Below, piece after piece: positions 32,932 to 41,713 of a stretch of 64,000 nucleotides of DNA. Each line of letters begins with the position of its first letter. Within the stretch, counting starts at the first letter, position 1. Made by a program: the position numbers and the translations under genes. Origin of the DNA: Gordonia hankookensis. Its GTDB lineage: Bacteria > Actinomycetota > Actinomycetes > Mycobacteriales > Mycobacteriaceae. The notes beneath the pieces were generated by a model. It saw nothing but the letters and a program-made list of their open reading frames with translations. It had not been told where the DNA came from and searched no databases. The DNA is taken from assembly GCF_014673215.1 (NCBI RefSeq), contig NZ_JACWMS010000001.1, positions 434,001 through 498,000 on the forward strand, given 5' to 3'.

Positions 32932-32947
32932 ACACTACACCTAGTGT
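32932..32947. promoter_or_regulatory. NrdR box 1
   Basis: ACACTACACCTAGTGT has perfect 6-bp arms (ACACTA/TAGTGT) and fits the 16-bp NrdR box. Its centre is 32 bp from the centre of box 2, the three-turn spacing typical for the ATP-cone repressor NrdR. Confidence 0.72.
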
Positions 32948-32963
32948 CTGCCATTTGGAGACA

Positions 32964-32979
32964 CCACAACAAGTTGTGA
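32964..32979. promoter_or_regulatory. NrdR box 2
   Basis: CCACAACAAGTTGTGA contains the perfect repeat CACAAC-AA-GTTGTG. It pairs with box 1 at a 16-bp gap. Confidence 0.65.
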
Positions 32980-32983
32980 ATAA
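32975..32983 (-). promoter_or_regulatory. DnaA box overlapping NrdR box 2
   Basis: TTATTCACA on the minus strand matches TTATNCACA exactly. Two weaker matches (one mismatch each to TT[CG]TCCACA) lie at 33046-33054 and 33068-33076. DnaA regulates nrd genes in other bacteria; here it is a prediction. Confidence 0.45.
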
Positions 32984-33110
32984 CATTCGTGAAAGTCGCA
33001 GGTCGCGGCGTATGCGCGATCGTGAAGTCGGGCGTGTCCGGCGTGTCCTCCACATGTTGTCCCACGACTCTCCACAACGTGTCCCCAGGCTGCCAACAGG
33101 ACGGACACAA

Positions 33111-33154
33111 AGACGCGCCGTCGCAGGCTCGTGAGAGCCCGCGACGGCGCGTCT
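33111..33154. terminator. Strong hairpin terminator after the FMN reductase gene
   Basis: Arms of 14 bp (AGACGCGCCGTCGC at 33111-33124 and its complement at 33141-33154) are perfect. An inner GGCTC/GAGCC extends the stem to about 20 bp with one mismatch and a GTGA loop. It lies 11 bp past the FMN reductase stop and isolates that gene from nrdHIEF. Confidence 0.8.
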
Positions 33155-33165
33155 GCGGCGGAGGA

Positions 33166-33735
33166 TCAGGCGGCGACGGTCACCTCGTCGACGAGGCGAT
33201 TGACCGCCACGACGACCTGCTCGACGACCTCGGCGGCGGCTACGCCGTGCTCGCCCAGTGTGGAGGTCTGGACCCCGACCTCGACGTCCTCGATCACACG
33301 GCCACCGGCGACACCGACGGACTTCCGGGTGTCCTCACGCGACCAGGTACCCGCGAACCGGCCGAGCGCGGCACCGATGACACCGATCGGCTTGCCGGAC
33401 ACGGCACCCGCACCGTAAGGGCGCGACAGCCAGTCGATGGCATTCTTCAGGACGGCGGGAATGGTGCCGTTGTACTCGGGCGTCACGAGCAGCACGGCGT
33501 CGGCGGCACCGACGGTCTCCCGCAGGGTTGCCACCCCTTCGGGCAGAACGGCCTGCGCCTCGATCGACGGGTCGTGATCCTCGCTGTAGAACGGCAGATC
33601 TCCGAGCCCCTCGACGATCGTCACCCGGACACCCGCAGGCGCATTGTCAGCAGCGACCTGCGCCAATTGACGATTGATCGACCCCTTGCGCAGACTTCCC
33701 ACCAGCGCGACGATCTCCACGTTGCGTTCGGACAC
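33166..33735 (-). CDS. NADPH-dependent FMN reductase family protein
   Basis: A 189-residue flavodoxin-fold reductase. IVALVGSLRKGSINRQLAQ is the FMN phosphate loop; LLVTPEYNGTIPAVLKNAIDWLSRP is the family hallmark. It reduces FMN, quinones or azo compounds with NAD(P)H. The GTG at 33735 is used because GGGAG lies 5 nt upstream; an upstream ATG (33759) would read through that site. It diverges from a TetR regulator by 90 bp, which probably represses it. Confidence 0.86.
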   Translation of the reverse strand: MSERNVEIVALVGSLRKGSINRQLAQVAADNAPAGVRVTIVEGLGDLPFYSEDHDPSIEAQAVLPEGVATLRETVGAADAVLLVTPEYNGTIPAVLKNAIDWLSRPYGAGAVSGKPIGVIGAALGRFAGTWSREDTRKSVGVAGGRVIEDVEVGVQTSTLGEHGVAAAEVVEQVVVAVNRLVDEVTVAA

Positions 33736-33774
33736 AATGCTCCCTTCGATGTTCAGCAAGTCGAGATATGCAAC

Positions 33775-33788
33775 CGGACCACAGTCCG
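33775..33788. promoter_or_regulatory. Inverted repeat between the FMN reductase and TetR genes
   Basis: CGGAC-CACA-GTCCG, a 5-4-5 perfect inverted repeat in the middle of the 90-bp divergent gap. This is a likely TetR operator by position only. Confidence 0.4.
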
Positions 33789-33825
33789 AATAATTCCGCG
33801 CTCAGTCAAGCGTTACGCTCGTCAC

Positions 33826-34455
33826 GTGTCGAACGGTCCCGACGGCGGTCTCATCCCACTCCGTCTGTCCGACGGGTCCGATCCCGAACGGGCAGACGCG
33901 GCCCGTAATCGACGACTCCTGCTCGACGCCGCCAAGAATCTGATCGACAACCACGGCGCCTCGGCGGTGACCATGGATGCGGTGGCCCGTGAGGCAGGCG
34001 TCGGCAAGGGCACCGTCTTCCGGCGTTTCGGCAGCCGGACCGGTCTGATGGTGGCACTGCTCGACCATTCGGAATCCGAGATCCAGCGCGCCTACCTGTT
34101 CGGACCACAACCCCTCGGACCGGGCGCTCCCCCGCTGGACCGGCTGCTCGCCTACGGTCGTGCTCGCCTCAAGATGACCGTCGACCATCTCGACATCCTC
34201 ATCGAGGCCGGCGGCTCCGGTGCGGAGTTCCTGAGTCATCCGGTGTGGGCCGCCTCCAACCGCCACGTCCAGATCCTGCTGCAGCAACTCGGTTTCGGCG
34301 ACCGGGTCGACGTGGTCGCGGTCGCCGTGCACGCTCCCCTGAACGCCGCCGCGGTCAAACACCTCCGAGATGTCGTCGGTCTCGACCTGGAGACGATCAC
34401 CACCGAGTGGGAACAACTGGTGACAACGCTCGCCGCAGGCCTGTCGGCGGATTGA
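33826..34455 (+). CDS. TetR-family transcriptional regulator
   Basis: A 209-residue regulator. The helix-turn-helix domain covers residues 22-70 (RRLLLDAAKNLIDNHGASAV, then MDAVAREAGVGKGTVFRRFGS). The rest is the helical ligand and dimer domain with DHLDILIEAGGSGAEFLSHP. The start is a GTG at 33826. Divergent to the FMN reductase gene and 92 bp upstream of hpxO, it may control both. The inducer is unknown. Confidence 0.86.
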   Translation: MSNGPDGGLIPLRLSDGSDPERADAARNRRLLLDAAKNLIDNHGASAVTMDAVAREAGVGKGTVFRRFGSRTGLMVALLDHSESEIQRAYLFGPQPLGPGAPPLDRLLAYGRARLKMTVDHLDILIEAGGSGAEFLSHPVWAASNRHVQILLQQLGFGDRVDVVAVAVHAPLNAAAVKHLRDVVGLDLETITTEWEQLVTTLAAGLSAD

Positions 34456-34547
34456 GCCGCGCCTGCGACCTCGACGCGCGGCGAACCGCCATCGGTCTTA
34501 GCCTGAATGGACCGCGGGGACACCAGATACGAGGGAAGGCACAATCA

Positions 34548-35708
34548 GTGAAGGCTGTCATCATCGGCGCCGGTATGGGCGGGCTCAGTGCCGCCATCGC
34601 ACTCAAGCAGATCGGCGTCGACGTCGAGGTCTACGAACAGGTCACCGAGAACAAGCCTGTCGGGGCGGCCATCTCGGTGTGGTCCAACGGCGTCAAATGC
34701 CTGAACCACCTCGGACTGGAGAAGGAGACCGCGGCGCTCGGCGGCATCGTCGATTCGATGTCGTACATCGACGGCTTCACCGGTGACACGATGTGCCGCT
34801 TCAGCATGCAGCCGCTCATCGACGAGGTGGGACAGCGACCGTATCCGGTGGCACGTGCCGAACTCCAGTTGATGCTGATGAACGCATACGGTATCGACGA
34901 CATCAACTTCGGCAAGAAGATGGTCTCGGTGGCCGACGGACCCGACGCCGCGACGGTCGAATTCGCGGACGGCACAGCCGTTTCCGCAGACATGGTCATC
35001 GGCGCCGACGGCGCGCGGTCGCTGGCTCGCGAGTATGTCCTCGGCCATCCGGTCGATCGCCGCTACGCCGGATACGTCAACTTCAACGGCCTCGTCGACG
35101 TGGACGAGGCGATCGGTCCCGCCACCGAGTGGACCACCTACGTCGGCGACGGGAAGCGTGTCTCGGTGATGCCGATCGCGGGCAATCGCTTCTACTTCTT
35201 CTTCGACGTGACGATGCCCGAGGGGCGGCCGTATGAACGCGGAACGGCGCGAGAGGTTCTCGCGGAGAGTTTCGCCGACTGGTCGCCCGGGGTCCAACGC
35301 CTGATCGCTGCCCTGGATCCGGCGACCACCAACCGGGTCGAGATACTCGACCTCGACCCGTTCCACACCTGGGTCAAGGGGCGCGTCGCCGTGCTCGGCG
35401 ACGCCGCCCACAACACCACCCCCGACATCGGCCAGGGTGGCTGCTCGGCGATGGAAGATGCGGTGGCCCTTCAGTTCGCCTTCGAAGAACATCCCGACGA
35501 CGTCGGCGCCGCACTCGCCGCGTACGAATCGGCACGGACCGAACGCGCAGGCGAACTGGTCCTGCGGGCGCGCAAGCGCTGCGACGTCACCCACGCCAAG
35601 GACCCGGAGGCCACCGCAGCCTGGTACGACGAACTCCGCTCGGAGGACGGGACCCGGGTCATCCGCGGCATCGTCTCGAACATCGTCGGCGGTCCGCTCA
35701 CGTCCTGA
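34548..35708 (+). CDS. hpxO: FAD-dependent urate hydroxylase
   Basis: A 386-residue class A flavin monooxygenase close in length and sequence to Klebsiella HpxO. It has the dinucleotide site VIIGAGMGGLSAA at the N-terminus, VGAAISVWSNGVKCLNHLG, RRYAGYVNFNGLVDVDEA, and the FAD ribityl motif VAVLGDAAHNTTPDIGQGGC near residue 282. It oxidises urate to 5-hydroxyisourate with NADH and O2. The GTG at 34548 has GAGGGAAGG upstream. The partner hydrolase and decarboxylase of the uric acid path are not in the window. Confidence 0.88.
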   Translation: MKAVIIGAGMGGLSAAIALKQIGVDVEVYEQVTENKPVGAAISVWSNGVKCLNHLGLEKETAALGGIVDSMSYIDGFTGDTMCRFSMQPLIDEVGQRPYPVARAELQLMLMNAYGIDDINFGKKMVSVADGPDAATVEFADGTAVSADMVIGADGARSLAREYVLGHPVDRRYAGYVNFNGLVDVDEAIGPATEWTTYVGDGKRVSVMPIAGNRFYFFFDVTMPEGRPYERGTAREVLAESFADWSPGVQRLIAALDPATTNRVEILDLDPFHTWVKGRVAVLGDAAHNTTPDIGQGGCSAMEDAVALQFAFEEHPDDVGAALAAYESARTERAGELVLRARKRCDVTHAKDPEATAAWYDELRSEDGTRVIRGIVSNIVGGPLTS

Positions 35709-35754
35709 ACGGATCGGCGGAGACGACGGACGCCAGAGCGCGGGGATCGGCAGA

Positions 35755-37245
35755 TCAGTTGTCCGGCTGCCGGATCGCCTGACCGTTCTCGTCGGGCGCC
35801 ATGCCGTCATGCGATACCAGGGCTGCCGACCGGGACAGCGATGGGCCCGCGGTGAGCAAGGAGATCATCGACCACGGCGCCCTCGCCGGGTTGTCCCCGA
35901 GCCCGAGGACCTGCCCCGTCCCGCCGTCGGCAACCCCGTATCTGACCCCGACATCGCTGATGTAATAGCGCGATTCGGCACGCTGACTGTTCGGCTCCGA
36001 CCCGGTGGTCTGGATGTACTCACCCGATCCCGGCCGCAGATAGACCTGATCGACACCTGGTCCGGAGCCGTCGGCCGAGCTGACCTGCACCGGCGTGGCG
36101 CCCTCGGCGAGCGGCAATCCTCTCCCCACCAGGAACCGCGTGGTCGCAGCCGCATCCCCCGCACCTCGCGACCAGGACTGGCAGAGCGTCCCGGAGGATG
36201 CGACGTCCACCAGACTCGGTGTGTGACCCGGGAAATCGTCGACCGGCAACCGCTCACGGGTGGGGCTGGCGGCGACCTGACCGGGCGCGACGGTCTGCAC
36301 CGGTGCGGCGCCGTCGCGGTCGGCGAGCCGCAGGATCTCCGCAGTCGCCTCACTGACCTGCTGGACTCCGTCCCGCAACACGACGTAGTAGCTGGTCTGG
36401 TCATCGATGCCCACCGACTTCACCACCGAGCCCACCCGCACGTCGTCGGGCAGCGCACCCGGCTTGCCTGCACCCTGGATCTCGGGGACGGTGAGCGGAT
36501 CGACCTCCGGGAAGGTGTTGAGCAGACCTGCGCTCATCTCACGCGGGGTCGCGCCCTCGAGGTGCAGCGCACGCATCACCGGGACACTCGAGGTGTCCAC
36601 CTCGGCGCGGACGGCGGCGGGCTCCCCGCCGCGGTCGATCGTGTAGATCAGGAAGTCCTTGCCACCGCTGGTGACCAGCGCTGCCTCGTCGGGGCGGGCG
36701 GCACCGATGGATCGCCCGAGTTCGGGACGGTCGCCGATGACGGTCAGCTCGATCGCCTCACCCGACACGTCCGGCGACACGGTCGCGGTGTCGCAGACCG
36801 TCCAGAAGGACTGTCCCCCATGGGCAGAGGACTGCAGCGCCGCAGGAGCACCAGGGATGCCCAGCAGCGGTCCACGCGGATACGAGGCCAGCTTGCCGTC
36901 GCTCACCGACTTCGGGCTCTCATTGCTGCCCGTGATCAGTCGTGCCGAGGCGAGATTGAGCACCGGGTGCATCGTGTCGTCGATGAGGACGTAGTTGCCG
37001 CCGCCGTCCTTGCTGACGACGATCTTGGCGTCACCCACAGAACCCTGGGGCTTCACGAGTCCCCAGACGCCACACCCACCGAGGACCAGGAGCCCGAGCA
37101 CGGTGCCGACGAGGAGAGCCTGGAGCTGCGACCGCATCGGGTCGTGCAGCATGCGGACATCGCGACGAACCAGGGCGTGCTCGAGCCGGCGCAACAGGAA
37201 CCGATAACCGTTCACCTGCGCCTTGGTCGTGAGCTGCCGGGCCAT
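35755..37245 (-). CDS. eccB: Type VII secretion membrane protein EccB
   Basis: A 496-residue ESX core component. The short cytoplasmic N-terminus (TTKAQVNGYRFLLRRLEHAL) is the EccB signature. One transmembrane helix covers residues 41-63, followed by a large extracytoplasmic domain with the repeats typical of EccB (DDVRVGSVVKSVG, GVQQVSEATAEILR, YISDVGVRYGV). An in-frame ATG at 37266 also exists; 37245 fits the family start. It diverges from eccE. EccC, EccD, MycP and Esx genes are not in the window. Confidence 0.92.
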   Translation of the reverse strand: MARQLTTKAQVNGYRFLLRRLEHALVRRDVRMLHDPMRSQLQALLVGTVLGLLVLGGCGVWGLVKPQGSVGDAKIVVSKDGGGNYVLIDDTMHPVLNLASARLITGSNESPKSVSDGKLASYPRGPLLGIPGAPAALQSSAHGGQSFWTVCDTATVSPDVSGEAIELTVIGDRPELGRSIGAARPDEAALVTSGGKDFLIYTIDRGGEPAAVRAEVDTSSVPVMRALHLEGATPREMSAGLLNTFPEVDPLTVPEIQGAGKPGALPDDVRVGSVVKSVGIDDQTSYYVVLRDGVQQVSEATAEILRLADRDGAAPVQTVAPGQVAASPTRERLPVDDFPGHTPSLVDVASSGTLCQSWSRGAGDAAATTRFLVGRGLPLAEGATPVQVSSADGSGPGVDQVYLRPGSGEYIQTTGSEPNSQRAESRYYISDVGVRYGVADGGTGQVLGLGDNPARAPWSMISLLTAGPSLSRSAALVSHDGMAPDENGQAIRQPDN

Positions 37246-37382
37246 CGTCCCCCCTTCCGGCCGCACCTGGTCGTCCCGTCGTTTCCACTGAACGGGTGGT
37301 CACGGACGAATCGACGCGTAGTAGCGTAACCGATACATTTTCCGCGGGTGTCGCGCCGGTCACCCGTAGAACGGGGGGAACC

Positions 37383-39185
37383 ATGGCGATGGCAGGCGCG
37401 CCGATGTCGACGACCGGTCATCCGGAAGCAACACCATCCGGCAGGTCACCACGGATGCGTGACGACCGGGGCACGAGGCGCACCCGCGGTGTGCGTCGCG
37501 GACGTGACCGCGCAGGCCGCCGCCTCAGCCTGCAGACGTTCGTGCTCGTCGAGGTCGTCCTCGCAGTCGGTCTGATCGTGTGGGCGGCCAGCGGCAGCAC
37601 TCTGGGGTGGATCGCCCTCGTCGTCGCCGCGGTGACGTCCCTGACCCTCGTCCCGTTTCGCGGCCGACGCTCGGTGGTCGGCCGGTGGGCACAGCGATGG
37701 GGTTTCGTCTGGGCCCGATCGCGTCGCAGGTCCACCGATCTCGCGCCCGCACCGTTCGACATCCCGGCGGGGCCGCAGCAGGGGGCGCACACGTCGTTGC
37801 GGACCCCGGCAGGCGGTGGCGACACGATCGGCGCGCGCTGGGTCGGCGACACGCTGATCACCGTCTTGCGGGTGTCACCCGGCTCGCCGGCCGCCACGTA
37901 TCTCACCCCTGGCACCGCCGACGTCACCGACCCGACCGGGCAGGTGGTGCCGCTCGACGCGCTCGCCGAATGCATCAACCCGTTCGACATCCCGCTGGAC
38001 TCCATCGAAGTGATCAGCCACGGTGTCCGCAGCTGGGGCAGCGGCCCGATCGCGCAGACCTATCACCGGACCCTCGGGCCCCTGGCGGCGACCGCCCATC
38101 GCTCGGTGCTGGTAGTGTTGCGGCTCAATCCACTCGACTGCGCCGACGCGGTCGCCCGCCGCGGCGGCGGCGCGGTCGGTGCCCTCCGGACCGCCACCAT
38201 CACCAGCCGCCGGGTCGCCAAGCGCCTCACCGAGAGTGGCCTGCGCGTCTCGCCGCTCAGCGGCGCCGAGATCACCGCGGTCACCGGCCAATTGTCGGAG
38301 GGTGTCGCACTCGACGATATGACCGAGCAATGGGATTCCATCGGATCCGGCCAACTGCGTTTCCGCAGCGCGGCCATCGAGCCACACCTGATCGGCTCGG
38401 TCTTGTCGACGGTATGGGTGAACTCGGCATTGTCGACCACCGCGACCGTGCGATTGCGCCACGACGCCGACGGCGCCCTCGAGATCACCGGCATGGTGCG
38501 ATTCGCCGAACTCCCTTCTGCCAAGCGCAGTCTCGATTCGTGGCCCGCCGGACTCACGCCGCTCGACGGCCACCAGTTCGACGCGCTGGCCGCGAGCCTG
38601 CCCATCTCCGTCCCCGCTCGGCTGGACCGCACGCTCGGCGCCCTGCACGGCGCCGAGGCGGAGCATCTGCTGCGCACTCTGTCACTGCCTGCCGGCGGGT
38701 GCGGTCAGCTCGTCGGTGCCGACCACAACGGCCGCGCCGTCGCCGTCCCGTTGCTCGGCCCTGATCTCCGCTCGGTCGCGATATCGGCAGGCCCACAGCT
38801 GGTCTCACAGGTCACACTCCGCGCCGTGGCGATCGGCGCCTCGGTCACCGTGCACACCGTCCGACCCGCGCAGTGGCAGCACCTGGTCGCCGCCGTCGGC
38901 GACCTTCGACAGCTGGCCCTGAGCTCGGACCGCGTCCGGTCCCCCTCCGGACACCGCGTGCTGATCTTCGACGGATTGACCGGTCCCCCACCCGAGACCA
39001 ACACCACCCACATCACCGTGTGCGCGCCCGGAGATCCGCGCGTGACCGAGCTGGCCCCCGACGCCACCGTCATCATCCGTCAGAATCCACGTGCACCGCA
39101 GGACATCTCGGTGGCCACGGCGACCGAGCGAGTGGCCGTGACAATGGTCGCGACACCGGACGAATGGACCTACATCGGACGCTGA
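37383..39185 (+). CDS. eccE: Type VII secretion protein EccE
   Basis: A 600-residue ESX membrane-complex protein. An Arg-rich N-terminus (about 45 residues) precedes two helices (LQTFVLVEVVLAVGLIVWAA and LGWIALVVAAVTSLTLVPF). The conserved cytoplasmic portion includes LITVLRVSPG and the EccE-type region around residues 180-300. The ATG at 37383 has GGGGGAA upstream. Identification rests on architecture and on divergence from eccB. EccE is absent from classical ESX-4 of M. tuberculosis but present in some ESX-4-like loci. Confidence 0.8.
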   Translation: MAMAGAPMSTTGHPEATPSGRSPRMRDDRGTRRTRGVRRGRDRAGRRLSLQTFVLVEVVLAVGLIVWAASGSTLGWIALVVAAVTSLTLVPFRGRRSVVGRWAQRWGFVWARSRRRSTDLAPAPFDIPAGPQQGAHTSLRTPAGGGDTIGARWVGDTLITVLRVSPGSPAATYLTPGTADVTDPTGQVVPLDALAECINPFDIPLDSIEVISHGVRSWGSGPIAQTYHRTLGPLAATAHRSVLVVLRLNPLDCADAVARRGGGAVGALRTATITSRRVAKRLTESGLRVSPLSGAEITAVTGQLSEGVALDDMTEQWDSIGSGQLRFRSAAIEPHLIGSVLSTVWVNSALSTTATVRLRHDADGALEITGMVRFAELPSAKRSLDSWPAGLTPLDGHQFDALAASLPISVPARLDRTLGALHGAEAEHLLRTLSLPAGGCGQLVGADHNGRAVAVPLLGPDLRSVAISAGPQLVSQVTLRAVAIGASVTVHTVRPAQWQHLVAAVGDLRQLALSSDRVRSPSGHRVLIFDGLTGPPPETNTTHITVCAPGDPRVTELAPDATVIIRQNPRAPQDISVATATERVAVTMVATPDEWTYIGR

Positions 39186-39216
39186 GCCCAGCCCGGAAGA
39201 CTCCCGGCGGGCGCTG

Positions 39217-40470
39217 TCAGCCCCGCGGTCCGGCCGGCACCAGCGCGCGGAAGAACACTGCCCGAGACGAGCCGGCGTGGACCACCACATCCGGTTCGGC
39301 ATCGCCGATCCAGATCGCCCGACCCGCAGGGATCGTGGTGGCCTCCCCGCCCATCGGCCGGACGTCGATCGAGCCGTGCAGCACGGCGAGAATCTGCGGA
39401 CCCGGCATGTCGAAGCACACCGACGACGCGTACCGCAGGCCGGTTCCGTCGAGCTCGACACGGGACAGCCGGAACTCCGGCGCGGGCGTCAGGTAGACCC
39501 GCTCGGCGCCCACGGTGCGGATCGGTGCGGTGATCTCGGCGACGTCGGCCGGGGTGAAGTCGAGGACACGGAGCAACTCGGGCACATCGATGTGCTTCGG
39601 TGTGAGTCCCCCGCGCAGCACATTGTCGGAGTTCGCCATGATCTCGATACCGATCCCGCGCAGGTAGGCGTGCAGGTTGCCTGCCGGCAGGTACAGCCCC
39701 TCACCCGGTTCGAGGCGAATCCGGTTGAGCAACAACGACGCCAGCACACCGGGATCGCGCGGATAGACCTCTCCGAGTTCCAGCACGGTTCGCAGTTCTG
39801 CCCCGAACCGGCTGCTGTTGCCCGATCCCAACCGCGACACGGCCCCGGCGAGCACCGCCGGGATCAATGTGGCGATCGATGCGTCCGGCAAGGTCAGCCA
39901 GGTGGTGAAGAGAGCACGTAGCCCCTCCGAATCGGGTTGTCCGGCAAGCATTCCGAGATAGGGGTCGAGCTCGCTCACCTGGAGTTCACGGAGCAACTCG
40001 ACGGTGATTGCGGGATTCCGGAATCCCGCCAGCGCATCGAATTCGGTGGTCGCAACGATCAGTTCGGGTTTGTGCCACGGGTCCCGGTAGTTGCGGTCCG
40101 GGGCGTCGATGGGCACTCCGGCGGCGTTCTCGCGGTCGAATCCCTCGCGGGCCTGCGCCAGGCTCGGATGCGCCTGCAACGACAGCGGTTCGTCGGCGGC
40201 CAGCACCTTCATCAGGAACGGGAGCCTGCCGTCGAACGTCTCGATGGTGCGCCGCCCGAGCATGTCCACCGGGGCTGCGTCGATGGCACTGAGCAGGTCC
40301 GTGTCGTGCTCACCGTCCGGCCGCAGACAGACCGCAGGGCCGGCCGGATGAGCGCCGAACCACAACTCGGCCTCCGGATGCGGCGACGGCACCGGCCGTC
40401 CACGCAGTGAAGCAATGGCGGTGCGCGAACCCCACGCATAGGGACGCACCACCCCCTCGAGAGTTCTCAT
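39217..40470 (-). CDS. manA: Mannose-6-phosphate isomerase, type I
   Basis: A 417-residue zinc isomerase interconverting fructose-6- and mannose-6-phosphate, feeding mannolipid and polymer synthesis. Zinc motifs are LSLQAHPSLAQAREGFDREN near residue 94, WHKPELIVATTEFDALAGF near 131, and LPAGNLHAYLRGIGIEIMANSDN near 262. The order manA then a SIS protein matches Rv3255c-Rv3256c. The start is an ATG 4 bp after the upstream gene's stop. Confidence 0.92.
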   Translation of the reverse strand: MRTLEGVVRPYAWGSRTAIASLRGRPVPSPHPEAELWFGAHPAGPAVCLRPDGEHDTDLLSAIDAAPVDMLGRRTIETFDGRLPFLMKVLAADEPLSLQAHPSLAQAREGFDRENAAGVPIDAPDRNYRDPWHKPELIVATTEFDALAGFRNPAITVELLRELQVSELDPYLGMLAGQPDSEGLRALFTTWLTLPDASIATLIPAVLAGAVSRLGSGNSSRFGAELRTVLELGEVYPRDPGVLASLLLNRIRLEPGEGLYLPAGNLHAYLRGIGIEIMANSDNVLRGGLTPKHIDVPELLRVLDFTPADVAEITAPIRTVGAERVYLTPAPEFRLSRVELDGTGLRYASSVCFDMPGPQILAVLHGSIDVRPMGGEATTIPAGRAIWIGDAEPDVVVHAGSSRAVFFRALVPAGPRG

Positions 40471-40474
40471 CGCC

Positions 40475-41608
40475 TCAGTTCCCGATCAGCCGGAGATACA
40501 CGGCAGCCATCTCGATGCGCAGGATCAGCACCATCAGCGACACGAGGTCGCCCGGCGAATCGGCCGCGAGATCGTCCATGGTGGGCATGGCGGGCGGGCC
40601 GCCACGTCCACTCGTGCCGGAGTCGGCGTCGGAACCACCGTCGCCGGTGAGCACGTCGAGATCGCCGAGCCCGTCGAGACGCCTGCGCACATACCAGTCC
40701 CGCGACGGAGTGGTGGCCACGAACACCCGCGGCGGGCTCGGCGGGGCCGGGCCGTCGATCTCCGGGTCGTAGAAGATCGATTCGGACGGGGTCGAACCAG
40801 TCCGTTCCGACCACTCCCGCACCAGCCGCGCGACGTCACCGACCTCGGCCACCGCACTGATGACGCCCGCGAGGGCGAGCAGCGAGCGGGCCGCCTGACC
40901 GGCCACCACCGCGGTCCCGACCGTGTCACCCACCCAGACCGACGAGCGGGCGTCGAGCCTGGCCGCGAGCAGCTTGGCCCGGTTGTGGAAGCTCTCGTTG
41001 CCCGGATGGTTGGCGACCGCCTCGCCGTCGAGCGCGTCGGCGAGATCGCCGACCTGGGGAACCTGTCCGGTGAACCGGACCTGGGTCAACGAGACGAACA
41101 CCGCGAGAAGAGCCGCAACGAATCCCGGAAACCGGAACCGGGGATCCACCGGCACGCGCGGCGAGAGGTCGATACCGTTGCCGCCCAGCGCATCTCGCAA
41201 GGGTCCCTCGATCGGGGCCGCCACCACCACCTCGGCGCGGCGCCGCACCGACCGCGCGGCCGCGTCCGCGAGGACCATGTCGCCGGCATCGTCGCCCGCC
41301 ACCACCACCACGTCGAGCGGACCTATCCATCCCGGCAGGGCGGGGGCGGCGACGATCGGGACGTCGATACGCGAGCTGATCGCGGCGATCACCAGCTGTG
41401 TCGCCGGGGATGCCGCCCCGGTGGTACCGCAGACGATCACGACGCTGCGTGGGCGCAACTGTGCCAGGGGCTCGAGCACACCCTCCCGCTGCGCCTCCGC
41501 GACCGATCGCACCTGAGCACCGGCGAGCGCAACGGAAGGCAGAAGACCGTCCATGTCGGCCGCGATCAGTTCCTCGACATCATCGAGATCGGGGGCACCG
41601 GTACGCAT
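40475..41608 (-). CDS. SIS-domain protein (Rv3256c-like)
   Basis: A 377-residue protein with a sugar-isomerase (SIS) fold: VVIVCGTTGAASPATQLVIAA near residue 55, DVVVVAGDDAGDMVLADAAARS near 98 and VVVAAPIEGPLRDALGG. It resembles bifunctional phosphoglucose/phosphomannose isomerases in outline, but catalytic residues cannot be assigned with confidence. It lies 4 bp upstream of manA. In M. tuberculosis a phosphomannomutase gene precedes it; here the next upstream gene is DUF3499. Confidence 0.78.
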   Translation of the reverse strand: MRTGAPDLDDVEELIAADMDGLLPSVALAGAQVRSVAEAQREGVLEPLAQLRPRSVVIVCGTTGAASPATQLVIAAISSRIDVPIVAAPALPGWIGPLDVVVVAGDDAGDMVLADAAARSVRRRAEVVVAAPIEGPLRDALGGNGIDLSPRVPVDPRFRFPGFVAALLAVFVSLTQVRFTGQVPQVGDLADALDGEAVANHPGNESFHNRAKLLAARLDARSSVWVGDTVGTAVVAGQAARSLLALAGVISAVAEVGDVARLVREWSERTGSTPSESIFYDPEIDGPAPPSPPRVFVATTPSRDWYVRRRLDGLGDLDVLTGDGGSDADSGTSGRGGPPAMPTMDDLAADSPGDLVSLMVLILRIEMAAVYLRLIGN

Positions 41609-41713
41609 GCCGTCCAGCCTAGTCACGCACACCGTCGGGCGCGCATGTGCCTGCACCGACGACGGCATCCGACAGCGGACCACGGTTCCCCGACGACATG
41701 CGTCGAACGCCGG

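Noticed and set aside
32662-32979. A 105-codon ORF in the nrdH upstream region
   Set aside because: No homology-like motif and no ribosome site, and it crosses both NrdR boxes.
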